Source of the DNA: Bradyrhizobiaceae bacterium PARB1
GTDB lineage: Bacteria; Pseudomonadota; Alphaproteobacteria; Rhizobiales; Xanthobacteraceae
Reading direction: 5' to 3'
NCBI GenBank assembly: GCA_002256345.1
Contig: NKIY01000003.1
Span: forward strand, 1 to 64,000
Length of the DNA: 64,000 nt
In this document: piece after piece, positions 42,368 through 52,097 of the stretch
Layout: each line of letters begins with the position of its first letter
How positions within the stretch are numbered: the first letter of the stretch is position 1
Notes under the pieces: generated by a model
What the model was told of the DNA's origin: nothing
Databases searched by the model: none
The model's input: only the letters and a program-made list of their open reading frames with translations
Translations under genes and position numbers: made by a program

Positions 42368-43116
42368 ACGCCCCCCTCCTGCAACTTCAGAACCTGACCA
42401 AGAACTACGGCGCGCTACGCGTCACCGACGACGTCACCTTCGACGTCAAGCCCGACGAGCTGCATGCCATCATCGGCCCCAATGGCGCCGGCAAGACGAC
42501 GCTGATCCACCAGATCTCCGGCCATGCGAAGCCCGACAGCGGACGTATTATCTTCGACGGCATCGACATGGTGCCGCTGCCGATGGCGGCACGCGCCCAG
42601 CGCGGCCTCGTGCGTTCGTTCCAGATCACCTCGATCCTGCCGCGCTTCTCGGCGCTGGAGAATGTCGCAATCGCCGCGCAGGCGCGCGACGGATCGAGCT
42701 TCCGTTTCCTCGGTAATGCCGCGAGCGAGCGCGATCTCAACGACATCGCCATGGGCCTGCTCACCCGCTTCGGCCTTGGCGCGCGTGCGCACGTGCCGGC
42801 CGGGCAGATGTCACATGGCGAGAAACGCCAGCTGGAAATCGCTATCGCGCTGGCGGCGAAGCCGAAACTGCTGCTGCTGGACGAGCCGCTGGCCGGCACC
42901 AGCCATGATGAATCGCAGCGGCTGATCAATATTTTGCAGGAGCTGCGCAAGGAGCTCCCGATCATCCTGATCGAGCACGACATGGATGCGGTGTTCGCGC
43001 TGGCCGATCGCGTCTCGGTGCTGGTCTATGGCCGCATCATCGCCTGCGGCAAACCGCAGGACATCCGCGACAATGCCGAAGTGCGCGCTGCCTATCTCGG
43101 CGAGGAGGCCGCCTGA
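42364..43116 (+). CDS. Branched-chain-type ABC transporter ATPase (LivG-like)
   Basis: 250 residues from ATG 42364. Walker A GPNGAGKTT, signature MSHGEKRQLEIAIALA (LSGGQ position changed to MSHGE, as usual in this subfamily) and Walker B KLLLLDEPLAG. The upstream frame to 42154 overlaps the permease and is not used. Stop and next start overlap (TGATG). Confidence 0.92.
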   Translation: MNAPLLQLQNLTKNYGALRVTDDVTFDVKPDELHAIIGPNGAGKTTLIHQISGHAKPDSGRIIFDGIDMVPLPMAARAQRGLVRSFQITSILPRFSALENVAIAAQARDGSSFRFLGNAASERDLNDIAMGLLTRFGLGARAHVPAGQMSHGEKRQLEIAIALAAKPKLLLLDEPLAGTSHDESQRLINILQELRKELPIILIEHDMDAVFALADRVSVLVYGRIIACGKPQDIRDNAEVRAAYLGEEAA

Positions 43117-43814
43117 TGCTCGCTGTATCCAACCTGCAGGCCGCCTATGGCGCCGCCAAGGTGCTGTTCGATATCTCGCTGACCATCAATGCCGGCGAGG
43201 TCGTGACGCTGCTCGGCCGCAACGGCATGGGCAAGACGACCACCATCAACGCCATCATGGGCCTGCTGCATCCGACTGGCGGCAGCATCACCTTCGACAA
43301 CAAGCCGATGGCCGGGCGGCCGTCCTATCGCATCGCGCAGGCGGGGATCGGCCTTGTGCCCGAAGGTCGACAGATCTTTCCGACGCTGACGGTGGAAGAG
43401 AACCTGGTCGCCACCGCAGCCGTGCGCCATCCGCCGGCGCGCTGGACGCTGGACAAGATCTACGACCTGTTTCCGCGGCTGAAGGAACGCCGCAGCAATC
43501 TCGGCACGCAGCTCTCGGGCGGCGAGCAGCAGATGCTCGCGGTCGGGCGCGCGCTGATGACCAATCCGAAGCTGTTAATCCTTGATGAGGCGACCGAAGG
43601 TCTGGCGCCGCTGATCCGGCTCGAGATCTGGAATTGCCTGAAAAAGCTGAAGGCGGAGAAGCAATCTATTCTGGTGATCGACAAGAATGTCGATGCGCTC
43701 GCAGCGTTTGCGGATCGTCATGTGGTGATCGAGAAAGGCCGCGTGGTGTGGACCGGCACATCCGAGCAGCTGAAGAGTGATTCAACCGTGAAGGATCGCT
43801 TCCTGCATGTATAG
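43116..43814 (+). CDS. Branched-chain-type ABC transporter ATPase (LivF-like)
   Basis: 232 residues with Walker A GRNGMGKTT, signature LSGGEQQMLAVGRALM and Walker B KLLILDEATEG. The second ATPase subunit of the transporter. It ends the five-gene unit; a repeat separates it from the cupin gene 130 bases on. Confidence 0.92.
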   Translation: MLAVSNLQAAYGAAKVLFDISLTINAGEVVTLLGRNGMGKTTTINAIMGLLHPTGGSITFDNKPMAGRPSYRIAQAGIGLVPEGRQIFPTLTVEENLVATAAVRHPPARWTLDKIYDLFPRLKERRSNLGTQLSGGEQQMLAVGRALMTNPKLLILDEATEGLAPLIRLEIWNCLKKLKAEKQSILVIDKNVDALAAFADRHVVIEKGRVVWTGTSEQLKSDSTVKDRFLHV

Positions 43815-43824
43815 TAGAAACACC

Positions 43825-43906
43825 GTCATGGCCGGGCTTGACCCGGCCATCCATCTTTCGTCCTTCTCGGTTAAAGATGGGTGCCCGGGTCAAGCCCGGG
43901 CATGAC
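43825..43906. repeat. GTCATGGCCGGG-type repeat pair, copy 2
   Basis: GTCATGGCCGGGCTTGACCC faces GGGTCAAGCCCGGGCATGAC across about 40 bases, between the transporter and cupin genes. Confidence 0.8.
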
Positions 43907-43943
43907 AGCGCGTGAGGCTAACTGGACGACCAAAGGAGACAGC

Positions 43944-44402
43944 ATGACAAAAACCGAGATCGCCGGCATCACCCGCGCCAATGAGGGCATGCAGGGCATC
44001 ACCTGGAGCATCCTCGGCCAGACCTATGTGCCGAAGAACTGCACCGAGGATTCGTTCTCGTGGCACGCCACCTTCCCGCCCGGCACTTTTGTGCCGCCGC
44101 ATATTCATCCGGACCAGGACGAATATCTCTACATCCTCGAAGGCAAGCTCGACTTCTTCCTCGACGGCAACGAGACCTCGGCGACGCCGGGCGATCTCGT
44201 CCGGCTCGCCCGCGGTATTCCGCATGGCATTTTCAACAAGTCGGACCAGACTGCGAAAGTGCTGTTCTGGGTGTCGCCGAGCCGCCGGCTCTATGACCTG
44301 TTCTGGGCGATCCATAATATGAAAGAGCAGAAGCCCGAGGAGGTGGTGGCGCTGGCCGCGACCTACAACATCCACTTCCTACCGCCGCCTCCGGGCGCGT
44401 AA
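43944..44402 (+). CDS. Cupin-domain protein (paralogue A)
   Basis: 152 residues from ATG 43944 after AAAGGAGA. One cupin barrel with complete metal ligands: HIHPDQDEY (two His, one Glu) and the third His in GIPHGIFN. About half its residues match the cupin at 51552, including ILGQ, FxPxHIHPxQxE and RGIPHGxFNKSD. It could be a small dioxygenase or isomerase acting on a pathway intermediate; the reaction is not known. It follows the liv genes on the same strand with a repeat between them. Confidence 0.8.
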   Translation: MTKTEIAGITRANEGMQGITWSILGQTYVPKNCTEDSFSWHATFPPGTFVPPHIHPDQDEYLYILEGKLDFFLDGNETSATPGDLVRLARGIPHGIFNKSDQTAKVLFWVSPSRRLYDLFWAIHNMKEQKPEEVVALAATYNIHFLPPPPGA

Positions 44403-44438
44403 GGGCTTCTGCGACAGAAGCGAAGGCGGAAGTAGTAT

Positions 44439-44607
44439 CCCTCCCCCAAGCGAAGCGCAGCGGGGAGGGTCCGCCGATAGGCGGGGGTGGGGTCGATCCC
44501 CACGCGAGGTCAGAGATTGTGGAAGCACCCCACCCGTCTCGATGCTCGCTGAACGCTCGTACCGATCCACCCTCCCCGCTGCGCGGCTGCGCCGCTTGGG
44601 AGAGGGA
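44439..44607. repeat. Long CCCTCCCC-type intergenic repeat, copy 2
   Basis: Starts CCCTCCCCCAAGCGAAGCGC and ends GCGCCGCTTGGGAGAGGG, with inner GTGGGGTCGATCCCCAC arms. Related to 34044-34240; the shared CGCTGAACGCTCG string is in the other orientation. Confidence 0.75.
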
Positions 44608-44614
44608 AAGAACG

Positions 44615-45865
44615 TTACCCGTTCACCACCTGAAGTCCCGGCTGCGCACCAAACCCTGCCTTGTGCGCATAGCCCCTCACGATGGCCTCGCGCTGGGTGT
44701 AGCTCAGCACGTTGTCGACATTGTCAAAACCATCCGGCGCGATCTGCTCCACCGCATCGATAACGCCTTCCGGGCCGCCGCGGCGGTTGGCGCGTACGAT
44801 CTCGGCCGTCATCGGCAAGCGCTTGCGCTCATAGGCCATCAGCGCCTGACGCGGATGTTCGGCATGCGCCAGCGAGTCCGCCAGCGCGCGGGCATCGAGG
44901 ATCGCCTGCGACGCGCCGTTGGAGCCGACCGGATACATGGGATGCGCGGCGTCGCCGAGCAGCGTGACACGCCCGCTCGACCAGTAGGGCAACGGATCGC
45001 GGTCGCAGCAGGGATACTCCCAGAACTCAGGCGTCGCGGTAATCAGCGCGGGGACGTCGATATGAGGCACCTTGAAGCGCGCCACATGCGGCATCAGCTC
45101 TTCGCGCTTGCCGATCCGCGACCAGTCCTCGCGACGCGGCGGCAGTGAGCCACCCTCGCCGGTCTTCACCAGCACGGCCCAGTTGGTCAGGCGGTTGCCG
45201 GGCGTCTCACCCTCGGCGATGGGATAGACCACGACCTTGGCATGCAGACCGCCGGCGACGATCATGGAATTGCCGGTGAGGAATGACGGCCAGTCACGCG
45301 CACCGCGCCACAGCATCAATCCGTTCCAGATCGGGCCACCCTCGTTCGGGAAGATCGTGCTGCGCACCTTGGAATGGATACCGTCGGCGCCGACCAGGAT
45401 GTCGCCGCGCGCGGTCTCCACATGGTTGTTGTCGCGATCGAAGAAATAGGCGGTGACGCCGCCTTCGTCCTGCGTGAAATAGCCGAGCTTGCGGCCAGTG
45501 TGGATCGCCTCAGGCCCCAGACGTTCTTCCACCGCGTGGTGGATCACGCTCTGCAGACGACCGCGATGGATCGAGAATTGCGGCACGTCGAAGCCTGCGC
45601 CATAGCCGCGCTTCTCGCGCCAGACTTCCTGGCCATGACGATTGAGATAGTGCAGCTCGTCGGTTCGGATGGCGACGGCATCGAGCTTGTCGAGCAGACC
45701 GAGACCTGTGAGTTCGCGGATCGCATGGGTCAGCGTGTTGATGCCGACGCCGAGTTCGCGGATGGAATCAGCCTGCTCGAACAACTCGCAATGAATGCCA
45801 CGAGCCCGCAGCATCAATGCCGTGGTCAAACCGCCAATGCCGCCACCGACGATGATCGCCTTCAT
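44615..45865 (-). CDS. FAD-dependent aromatic monooxygenase (PhzS-like)
   Basis: 416 residues, group A flavoprotein hydroxylase. FAD motif GGGIGGLTTALML at 8-20, DG motif ILVGADGIHSKVR and GD motif VTLLGDAAHPMYPVGSNGASQAILDA. Similar proteins oxidise an aromatic acid with NAD(P)H and O2; PhzS-type and salicylate-hydroxylase-type members are the nearest patterns. The gene starts 59 bases after the stop of the fused oxygenase gene, suggesting one operon. It may hydroxylate a side substrate; the precise compound is unknown. Confidence 0.8.
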   Translation of the reverse strand: MKAIIVGGGIGGLTTALMLRARGIHCELFEQADSIRELGVGINTLTHAIRELTGLGLLDKLDAVAIRTDELHYLNRHGQEVWREKRGYGAGFDVPQFSIHRGRLQSVIHHAVEERLGPEAIHTGRKLGYFTQDEGGVTAYFFDRDNNHVETARGDILVGADGIHSKVRSTIFPNEGGPIWNGLMLWRGARDWPSFLTGNSMIVAGGLHAKVVVYPIAEGETPGNRLTNWAVLVKTGEGGSLPPRREDWSRIGKREELMPHVARFKVPHIDVPALITATPEFWEYPCCDRDPLPYWSSGRVTLLGDAAHPMYPVGSNGASQAILDARALADSLAHAEHPRQALMAYERKRLPMTAEIVRANRRGGPEGVIDAVEQIAPDGFDNVDNVLSYTQREAIVRGYAHKAGFGAQPGLQVVNG

Positions 45866-45923
45866 CCGCTCTACTCCGCTTGACGCAACGCCCTTATTTT
45901 AACCGTTAACGTCGCATGCCAAA

Positions 45924-48275
45924 TCATTCGGCGGCAAGCGACTTTGCCGCATCGGCGCGCATTTCCGCGCGGGTTTTCGGCTTAGCCTTAATTTTCAGGT
46001 CGTCGAAATCCTGCCTGTCGCGCACGCTGTTGCGGAAGATCTGGTCCTTACCGGGCATGTATTGCGGCGGCGCATAGGCCTCCTTCGCGCCATACCAGGC
46101 CGCGGCCTTGATGGTGAAGGATGGATCGGTGAGATGCGGACGGCCGAGCGCGACAAGATCGGCGCGGCCGGCGGCCAGAATCGTGTTCACCTGATCTGCC
46201 GTGGTGATGTTGCCCACGCACATGGTGGCGACATGAGCCTCGTTACGCACCTGATCGGAGAACGGCGTCTGGAACATGCGGCCGTAGATCGGACGCGACT
46301 CCTTCACAGTCTGGCCGGTGGAAATATCGGCGAGATCGACGCCGGCTTCCGCGAAGGCACGCGCAATCTCGACCGCATCTTCACCGGTGTTGCCGCCATC
46401 GGCCCAGTCGGTGGCCGAGATGCGTACCGACATCGGCTTGTGCTTGGGCCATGCTTCGCGCATCGCGTGAAACACTTCGAGCGGGAAGCGCAGGCGATTC
46501 TCCAGCGAACCGCCATACTCATCGGTGCGATGATTGGTGAGCGGCGACAAGAAACTCGCGAGCAGATAGCCGTGCGCCGTGTGCATCTCCAGCATGTCGA
46601 AACCGGCGCGATCGCCGCGCAGCGTGGCGTCGACGAATTCCTGCTTGATGCGGTCCATACCGGCGCGGTCAAGCTCGGCAGGCACCTGGCTATCCGGGAA
46701 ATAAGGCAGCGGCGATGCGGAGACGATATCCCACGCGCCTTCGGAGAGCGGGCGATCCATGCCCTCCCACATCAGCTTGCTGGCGCCCTTGCGGCCGGCA
46801 TGGCCGAGCTGCAGGCAGATTTTTGCAGCCGAATTGCCATGCACGAAATCGACGATGCGCTTCCACTGCGCTTCCTGCTCGTCCGTATAGAGGCCGGCGC
46901 AACCGGGAGTGATGCGTGCATCCTTGCCGACACAGACCATCTCGGTGAAAACGAGACCCGCGCCGCCCATGGCGCGGGCGCCGTAATGCACGAGATGGAA
47001 ATCGTTCGGCATGCCGTCCTTGGCGGAGTACATGCACATCGGCGACACCACCGCGCGATTGGCGAGCACCATGTCGCGCATCCTGAACGGCTGGAACATC
47101 GGCACTTCGGGCTTCTCGACATCGACGTCGAAGCCGGCGGCGCGCACCTGTTTGGCGAACACCTTGTCCACCTGCCTGACGAAATCCGGCGCACGCATGG
47201 CAAGATTGTCATAGGTGATCGCCTTGGCGCGCGTCATGACGCCGAAAGCGAATTGCACGGGATCAAAATCCCAGAAGCGATCGACATGCTCGAACCAGAC
47301 CAGCGACACGTCGGCGGAATGCTGGATCTTCTCCACTTCCTCGCGGCGGCCGGTCTCATAGGCATGCAACGCGGCTTCGACGGTCGGCGCCTTCGCCATG
47401 GCATCGGCGAGCGCAATGGCATCTTCCATCGCCAGCTTGGTGCCGGAGCCAATGGAGAAATGCGCGGTCGCCTTGGCGTCGCCGAGCAGGACCATATTGT
47501 CCTTCACCCAGCGCTTGTTGCGCATCATCGGGAAATTGCGCCACATGGAGCGATTGATCAGCAGCTTGTGGTCGCCCAGGAAGTCCTTGAAGATCGCATG
47601 CATGCGATCAGCGGACTCCTGCTCGCTCAGGCCCTCGAGCCCAGCACGCTGGAAGGTTTCCGCGTCGGTCTCGAAGATCCAGGTCGAGCGGCCCACCTCA
47701 TACTGATAGGCATGCGCGATGAACGGGCCCCATTCGGTTTCCTGGAACAGAAAGGTGAAGGCATCGAGCGGCTTGGTCGAGCCCATCCAGGTAAACTTGT
47801 TGGTGCGCCAATCGATCTCGGGCGAAAAGTGCTCGATATATTTGTTGCGGAAGTGGCTGTTGATGCCGTCCGCCAACAGCACGAGATCGCAATCGACGAA
47901 GCGCGCTTCGTCGATGATGTCGGCCTCGAAGATCAGATGCACCCCGAGTTCGCGGGCGCGCTCTTGCAGGATCAGCAGCAGCGTGCGGCGCGAGCAGCCG
48001 CAGAAACCGTTGCCGCCGACGCGATGCTGGGTGCCACGGAAGTGAATGGCGATATCATCCCAGTAGGCGAATTCCTGGGTGATGCGCTGATAGCTGGGAA
48101 GATCGTGCTTCTCGAAGGTATCGAGCGTGGTGTCTGAGAAGACAACGCCAAAGCCGAAGGTGTCATCGGAGCGATTGCGCTCATAGACGGTGATCTCTGC
48201 CGTCGGCCGCTGCTTCTTGAGCAGGATCGCCGAATAGAGCCCCGCCGGTCCGCCACCGATGATTGCGATCTTCAT
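45924..48275 (-). CDS. abmA: Bifunctional 2-aminobenzoyl-CoA monooxygenase/reductase (salicylyl-CoA 5-hydroxylase family)
   Basis: 783 residues, a fusion of two enzymes. Residues 1-about 390 are a group A flavin monooxygenase ([10 protein letters not shown] near 7-16; GD motif [18 protein letters not shown]). Residues about 400-760 are an old-yellow-enzyme domain ([57 protein letters not shown]). This architecture is that of Azoarcus evansii 2-aminobenzoyl-CoA monooxygenase/reductase, which oxygenates C5 and reduces the ring. Homologues are also named salicylyl-CoA 5-hydroxylase, so salicylyl-CoA is possible. ATG 48275 follows GGAGG; a MarR-like site lies 49 bases upstream. Confidence 0.85.
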   Translation of the reverse strand: MKIAIIGGGPAGLYSAILLKKQRPTAEITVYERNRSDDTFGFGVVFSDTTLDTFEKHDLPSYQRITQEFAYWDDIAIHFRGTQHRVGGNGFCGCSRRTLLLILQERARELGVHLIFEADIIDEARFVDCDLVLLADGINSHFRNKYIEHFSPEIDWRTNKFTWMGSTKPLDAFTFLFQETEWGPFIAHAYQYEVGRSTWIFETDAETFQRAGLEGLSEQESADRMHAIFKDFLGDHKLLINRSMWRNFPMMRNKRWVKDNMVLLGDAKATAHFSIGSGTKLAMEDAIALADAMAKAPTVEAALHAYETGRREEVEKIQHSADVSLVWFEHVDRFWDFDPVQFAFGVMTRAKAITYDNLAMRAPDFVRQVDKVFAKQVRAAGFDVDVEKPEVPMFQPFRMRDMVLANRAVVSPMCMYSAKDGMPNDFHLVHYGARAMGGAGLVFTEMVCVGKDARITPGCAGLYTDEQEAQWKRIVDFVHGNSAAKICLQLGHAGRKGASKLMWEGMDRPLSEGAWDIVSASPLPYFPDSQVPAELDRAGMDRIKQEFVDATLRGDRAGFDMLEMHTAHGYLLASFLSPLTNHRTDEYGGSLENRLRFPLEVFHAMREAWPKHKPMSVRISATDWADGGNTGEDAVEIARAFAEAGVDLADISTGQTVKESRPIYGRMFQTPFSDQVRNEAHVATMCVGNITTADQVNTILAAGRADLVALGRPHLTDPSFTIKAAAWYGAKEAYAPPQYMPGKDQIFRNSVRDRQDFDDLKIKAKPKTRAEMRADAAKSLAAE

Positions 48276-48323
48276 GTCAGCCTCCGCAGTCGTGCTTGGC
48301 AGTCGTGCCTGATGAGAAGATAT

Positions 48324-48336
48324 TTTAAACCTAAAG
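48324..48336 (-). promoter_or_regulatory. Candidate MarR operator, site 3
   Basis: TTTAAACCTAAAG on the plus strand, identical to site 5 (54979). It lies 49 bases upstream of the fused monooxygenase/reductase gene. Confidence 0.65.
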
Positions 48337-48444
48337 TAATTTCTGGCAAGCCCGATCAATCGGCATTCGACTGGCTTTTGATGCACATCAAAAGGTCAGC
48401 GCCTCGTCGTTGCAGTCAAGGCATGGCCGCGCCGATCTTACTCT

Positions 48445-48527
48445 GTCATGGCCGGACTTGACCCGGCCAGCCAACTTTAACAGCGGCGCCGACAACGATG
48501 GATCCCCGGGTCAAGCCCGGGGATGAC
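48445..48527. repeat. GTCATGGCCGG-type repeat pair, copy 3
   Basis: GTCATGGCCGGACTTGACCC faces GGGTCAAGCCCGGGGATGAC, just after the crotonase gene on the minus strand. Confidence 0.8.
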
Positions 48528-48542
48528 CACCAAGAGCGGGGG

Positions 48543-49394
48543 TCAATTCCCCTCGAATACCGGCTTCTGCTTGTTCGCAAACGCGTGATACGCCCGCGCG
48601 AAATCTTCCGTGGTCATGCACAGCGCCTGCGCCACGGCTTCGGCTTCGATGGCTTCGTCCACCGACATCGCCCATTCCATCGCCAGCATGCGCTTGGTCA
48701 TGGTGTTGGCATAGGTCGGGCCTTCGGAGATCGATTTCGCCAGTGCCTGAGCCTGCGCCAGCACTTCCTCCGGCGCGACGATGCGGCTGAAGAAGCCCCA
48801 GCGCTCGCCCTCCTCCGCGCTCATGAAGCGGCCGGTATAAAGCAGCTCCGAGGCCCTTGCCTGGCCGATGATGCGCGGCAGGATCGCACAGGCGCCCATG
48901 TCGCAGCCGGCGAGGCCGACCTTATTGAACAGGAAGCCGACCTTGGTGCCGGTGGCCGCGAGGCGCATGTCCGACGCCATCGCCATGATCGCGCCGGCGC
49001 CGGCGCAGATGCCTTCGACAGCAGCGATGATCGGCTGGGGACAGGCGCGCATGGCCTTCACGAGATCGCCCGTCATGCGGGTGAAGGCGGTGAGATCCTT
49101 GGTGTTCATCTCGATCAGCGGGCCGATGATCTCGAACACGTCGCCGCCCGACGAGAAATTGCCGCCAGCACCGGTGACGACGATGGTCTTCACCTGATCG
49201 TCGAATGCGCAGGCACGGAAGAAGTCGGTGAGCTCGCGATAACTCTGGAAGGTGAGCGGATTCTTCTTCTCCGGGCGGTTCAGGGTCACCGTCGCGACGC
49301 TGCCGTCCACGCTGAGCAGGAAATGCTCGGGCTTGTAGCCGGCCAGTGGCAGCGTGACGGGATTGGCGATGGTGTTCTTGACGAGTGCAGTCAT
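48543..49394 (-). CDS. Crotonase-family protein with unusual active site
   Basis: 283 residues of enoyl-CoA hydratase fold. Oxyanion-hole segments NFSSGGDV and [10 protein letters not shown] are present. The positions of both hydratase glutamates are I136 and F156, so ordinary hydration is unlikely. D165 in LAGCDMGA occupies the loop where dienoyl-CoA isomerase and 4-chlorobenzoyl-CoA dehalogenase carry their catalytic Asp. The reaction may be isomerisation or hydrolytic ring cleavage of a cyclic CoA intermediate. Co-transcribed with the upstream SDR gene (42 bases). Confidence 0.8.
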   Translation of the reverse strand: MTALVKNTIANPVTLPLAGYKPEHFLLSVDGSVATVTLNRPEKKNPLTFQSYRELTDFFRACAFDDQVKTIVVTGAGGNFSSGGDVFEIIGPLIEMNTKDLTAFTRMTGDLVKAMRACPQPIIAAVEGICAGAGAIMAMASDMRLAATGTKVGFLFNKVGLAGCDMGACAILPRIIGQARASELLYTGRFMSAEEGERWGFFSRIVAPEEVLAQAQALAKSISEGPTYANTMTKRMLAMEWAMSVDEAIEAEAVAQALCMTTEDFARAYHAFANKQKPVFEGN

Positions 49395-49436
49395 GACGTC
49401 TCCCTGAATGCGTCTTCTGTATTCGTTACGGTGAGC

Positions 49437-50195
49437 CTACACCTCGCCGCCGGCGACGGCGATGCTCTGCCCGGTGATGGAACCTGCGCCCGCGCCACAG
49501 AGCCACAGCACGGCGTCGGCGACTTCCTCGGGCTTCACCAGACGACCCTGCGGATTGTGTTTGGCGAGTTCGGCGATGGCCTGCTCGCGGGTGCGACCGG
49601 TCTTGCTCATGATGTTGTCGATGGAGTCTTCGAGCAGATCGGTCTCGGTGAAGCCCGGACACACCGCATTGACGGTGACGTTCTTGGTGGCGACTTCCAG
49701 CGCCAGCGAGCGCACGAGTCCGACAACGGCGTGCTTGGCGGCGACATAGGCGCTGACATAACCGTAGCCCTTGAGGCCTGCCGTGGAAGCAACGGCGACG
49801 ATGCGCCCCTGTTTGCGTGCGACCATGTCGGGCAGCACGGCATGAACGGCATGGACGACGCCCATGAAGTTCACATCCATCATGCGCTGGAACAGCGCGG
49901 CATCGGATTTGAGAAATGGCGCGGACTCGGCGGCCCCGGCATTGGCGACGAGGATGTCGATGGGCTGGCGTTTTGCGGCTTCGGCGATCGCCGCTTGCAT
50001 CGCCGCCTGATCAGACACATCGGCAGCGAGTGCATGATGCGCATCGCCTGCAGAGACCACCTCGTCCAGCACCGCGCGATTGCGGCCCATGATGGTGACA
50101 GTCGCGCCAGCTTTCACCAGCGAGGCCGATATGGCGCGGCCGATGCCGCGGCCGCCGCCGGTGACCAGAGCGTGGGAGGAACGGGACAAGGACAT
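49437..50195 (-). CDS. Short-chain dehydrogenase/reductase
   Basis: 252 residues with TGGGRGIG at 12-19 for NAD(P), NAGA at 85-88, and the catalytic S137, Y150 and K154. No Asp after strand 2 that is clearly NAD-selective; the GRNR stretch suggests NADP. It should oxidise or reduce a hydroxy/keto group, perhaps a 3-hydroxyacyl-CoA or a cyclic alcohol of the degradation pathway. A MarR-like site lies 39 bases upstream, and the crotonase gene follows in the same operon. Confidence 0.85.
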   Translation of the reverse strand: MSLSRSSHALVTGGGRGIGRAISASLVKAGATVTIMGRNRAVLDEVVSAGDAHHALAADVSDQAAMQAAIAEAAKRQPIDILVANAGAAESAPFLKSDAALFQRMMDVNFMGVVHAVHAVLPDMVARKQGRIVAVASTAGLKGYGYVSAYVAAKHAVVGLVRSLALEVATKNVTVNAVCPGFTETDLLEDSIDNIMSKTGRTREQAIAELAKHNPQGRLVKPEEVADAVLWLCGAGAGSITGQSIAVAGGEV

Positions 50196-50233
50196 GGCAG
50201 GCCTTCCAGCTTGGATGCGCCTGCCGGATATAT

Positions 50234-50246
50234 TTTAAACTTCAAG
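50234..50246 (-). promoter_or_regulatory. Candidate MarR operator, site 4
   Basis: TTTAAACTTCAAG on the plus strand, 39 bases upstream of the SDR/crotonase operon. Confidence 0.65.
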
Positions 50247-50289
50247 CTTTTGCAAGAAAGCGCGCTGCTCGCTTATGCGGCAGGCCGCA

Positions 50290-51315
50290 TCACTCGCCGC
50301 GCCGCAGCGTCTCCGACGGGCTTTCGCCGAAGCGCGCGCGATAGGCGCTGGCCATACGGCTTGGATGGCTGAAGCCGAGATCGAAGGCGATGTCGATGAC
50401 CCGCTCGCAGGGCTGCGCAGCGCACAGGCGCGCATGCAGATGCGACAGGCGAATATCCTGCAGCATCTGGGAAATAGAGGTGCCGAAGTGCCGCTGGAAG
50501 CCGAGCTGCAGCGAGCGGATGCCGATGCCGGCCGCGTGCGCCATCCGCTCGAGATCGAGCGGTTCGGCGGCGTGGGCCTCAAGATATTGCCGCGCCTTGC
50601 GGAGCACGCCGGGCAGCGGCCCCGGACGCCGATCGATCTGTGCGATGGCTTCGGTGAAACTGTGGTGCTGCCCCGTGAGCAGCAGGCCGAGCGCGGCTTC
50701 CCGCAGCATCGCCGTCAGCGCCGGGGAGAATGCCTGCTCGGGACCGGCATGTTCGGCAAGATCGACGAGATAATCGAGCTGCGCGCGAAGTGCACGGCCA
50801 AAAGGCGTTGTGAGGTCGATCTCGGGATCGAATTCGATCACGCGCTCACCGCATTCCGCCAGCGCAGCCGCGCGCTGCTCGACCACGCGGCGGTCCAGCA
50901 GCATGATCAGCTTGGCGCAGTCGTCCTGCCACACCATCCGCGTCGGCAGCGTCGGCGAAAGCAGCGATGCGGTGCGCGCGGGCGCGGCATCGACCACGCG
51001 CCCACCAGTCTTCACGCGCGCTCGGCCACGCAGTGGCACCTGCAGCAGAAAGAAGCGATCGAGGCAGCCGGGATCGATATCCACCGATCCGCCATAGGAG
51101 ACATAGTTGACCGAGAAATCGCCGAAGCCGGCGCTGTTGTGCCGAGCGTGAAAGCTGGGCGCGCTATGCGCCACCGGCATCAGCGCATGCGGGCAGAAGA
51201 TGCGGCCGATGGCGTCGGCAGCCTCGTCGATATCGTCGGTCCAAACGCGCGAGAACGCCGCAAGCCGATCCGGCGCCGCGCTGCCGCCCGTTGATCCCGT
51301 TCCACCCATCATCAT
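50290..51315 (-). CDS. AraC-family regulator (AraC_binding_2 type)
   Basis: 341 residues. The N-terminal 200 residues resemble the AraC_binding_2 sensor domain (FSVNYVSYGGSVDIDPGCLDRFFLLQVPLRG), and the C-terminal 100 residues are the AraC HTH pair (LDLERMAHAAGIGIRSLQLGFQRHFGTSISQML and VIDIAFDLGFSHPSRMASAYRARFGESP). Regulators of this type often control aromatic oxygenases. The divergent cupin-FMO genes are the natural targets. The start is one of three consecutive ATG codons (51315, 51312, 51309). Confidence 0.85.
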   Translation of the reverse strand: MMMGGTGSTGGSAAPDRLAAFSRVWTDDIDEAADAIGRIFCPHALMPVAHSAPSFHARHNSAGFGDFSVNYVSYGGSVDIDPGCLDRFFLLQVPLRGRARVKTGGRVVDAAPARTASLLSPTLPTRMVWQDDCAKLIMLLDRRVVEQRAAALAECGERVIEFDPEIDLTTPFGRALRAQLDYLVDLAEHAGPEQAFSPALTAMLREAALGLLLTGQHHSFTEAIAQIDRRPGPLPGVLRKARQYLEAHAAEPLDLERMAHAAGIGIRSLQLGFQRHFGTSISQMLQDIRLSHLHARLCAAQPCERVIDIAFDLGFSHPSRMASAYRARFGESPSETLRRGE

Positions 51316-51551
51316 GGCCCGATCGCTCGCTTTGTCGGGGATTGATACTAATCAACGCGCAGGACGCCGAACAAGCAACCCGGCCGCCGCAATTTTTGCC
51401 GCCCTGCACAATCCAAGTGCAGATTTGCTGCACCACAGCACGTCCGACCATCCGATTATTTCGTCAGTCGGACAGCGATTTCGTTCAACGGCTAGCGGAG
51501 GCGTTGCATCCGGCGCAGCATCTTCCCAGCGAGACAACGGAGGAGCGAGCG

Positions 51552-52001
51552 ATGGCAGAGCTTGAGAAGGGCATTACCGAAAACGGCACCGGATATGGCG
51601 GCGTCACCTGGAACATCCTGGGCCAAGTCTACTATCCCAAGGCCGTAACGGATTCGACCTTTGCGTTCGAGACCAACAGCGATCCCGGCCAGTTCGTGCC
51701 GGTGCATATCCATCCAACCCAGGAGGAATTCATCCTGGTGCAGGAAGGCACGCTCGACCTCAAGCTGGACGGAAAATGGGTGCGCGCCCATGCCGGCGAT
51801 CTCGTGCGCATGCCGCGCGGCATTCCGCATGGCTATTTCAACAAATCCGACAAGCCATGCCGCGCCTTGTTCTGGGTGTCGCCGGCGGCGAAGCTCGAGG
51901 CTCTGTTCAAGAAGCTCGATAATCTCACCGACGTTGCCGAGATCGTGCGGATTTCCGCCGAGCATGAGGTCGACTTCCTGCCGCCGGAAGCCAACGACTA
52001 A
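51552..52001 (+). CDS. Cupin-domain protein (paralogue B)
   Basis: 149 residues from ATG 51552 after GGAGGAGCGAG. Same barrel as the cupin at 43944 with metal ligands in HIHPTQEEF and GIPHGYFN. The long upstream frame (to 51291) runs through the AraC promoter region and is not used. It is followed 96 bases later by the flavin monooxygenase gene and is divergent from AraC. Duplicated cupins in the same aromatic block suggest paired roles on related substrates. Confidence 0.8.
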   Translation: MAELEKGITENGTGYGGVTWNILGQVYYPKAVTDSTFAFETNSDPGQFVPVHIHPTQEEFILVQEGTLDLKLDGKWVRAHAGDLVRMPRGIPHGYFNKSDKPCRALFWVSPAAKLEALFKKLDNLTDVAEIVRISAEHEVDFLPPEAND

Positions 52002-52097
52002 CAGACGCTCCACAGCTCAATCACCGATCCATCGCGCAGGCATTCGTTTGCGCGGGTGGAATCGTGCGTCCCGAATTCGACAACAGGAGACACGGTC

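Noticed and set aside
45895-45912. AT-rich TTTTAACCGTTAAC upstream of the PhzS-like monooxygenase
   Set aside because: It looks like a MarR site at first but breaks the TTTAARYYTMAAR consensus at three or more positions, and the gene probably belongs to the upstream oxygenase operon.
46062-48137. Very long plus-strand open frame (691 codons) opposite the fused oxygenase gene
   Set aside because: It is a mirror of the strong third-codon GC bias of the minus-strand gene; its product is His/Arg/Gly-rich without domains, whereas the minus strand encodes two complete flavoprotein domains.
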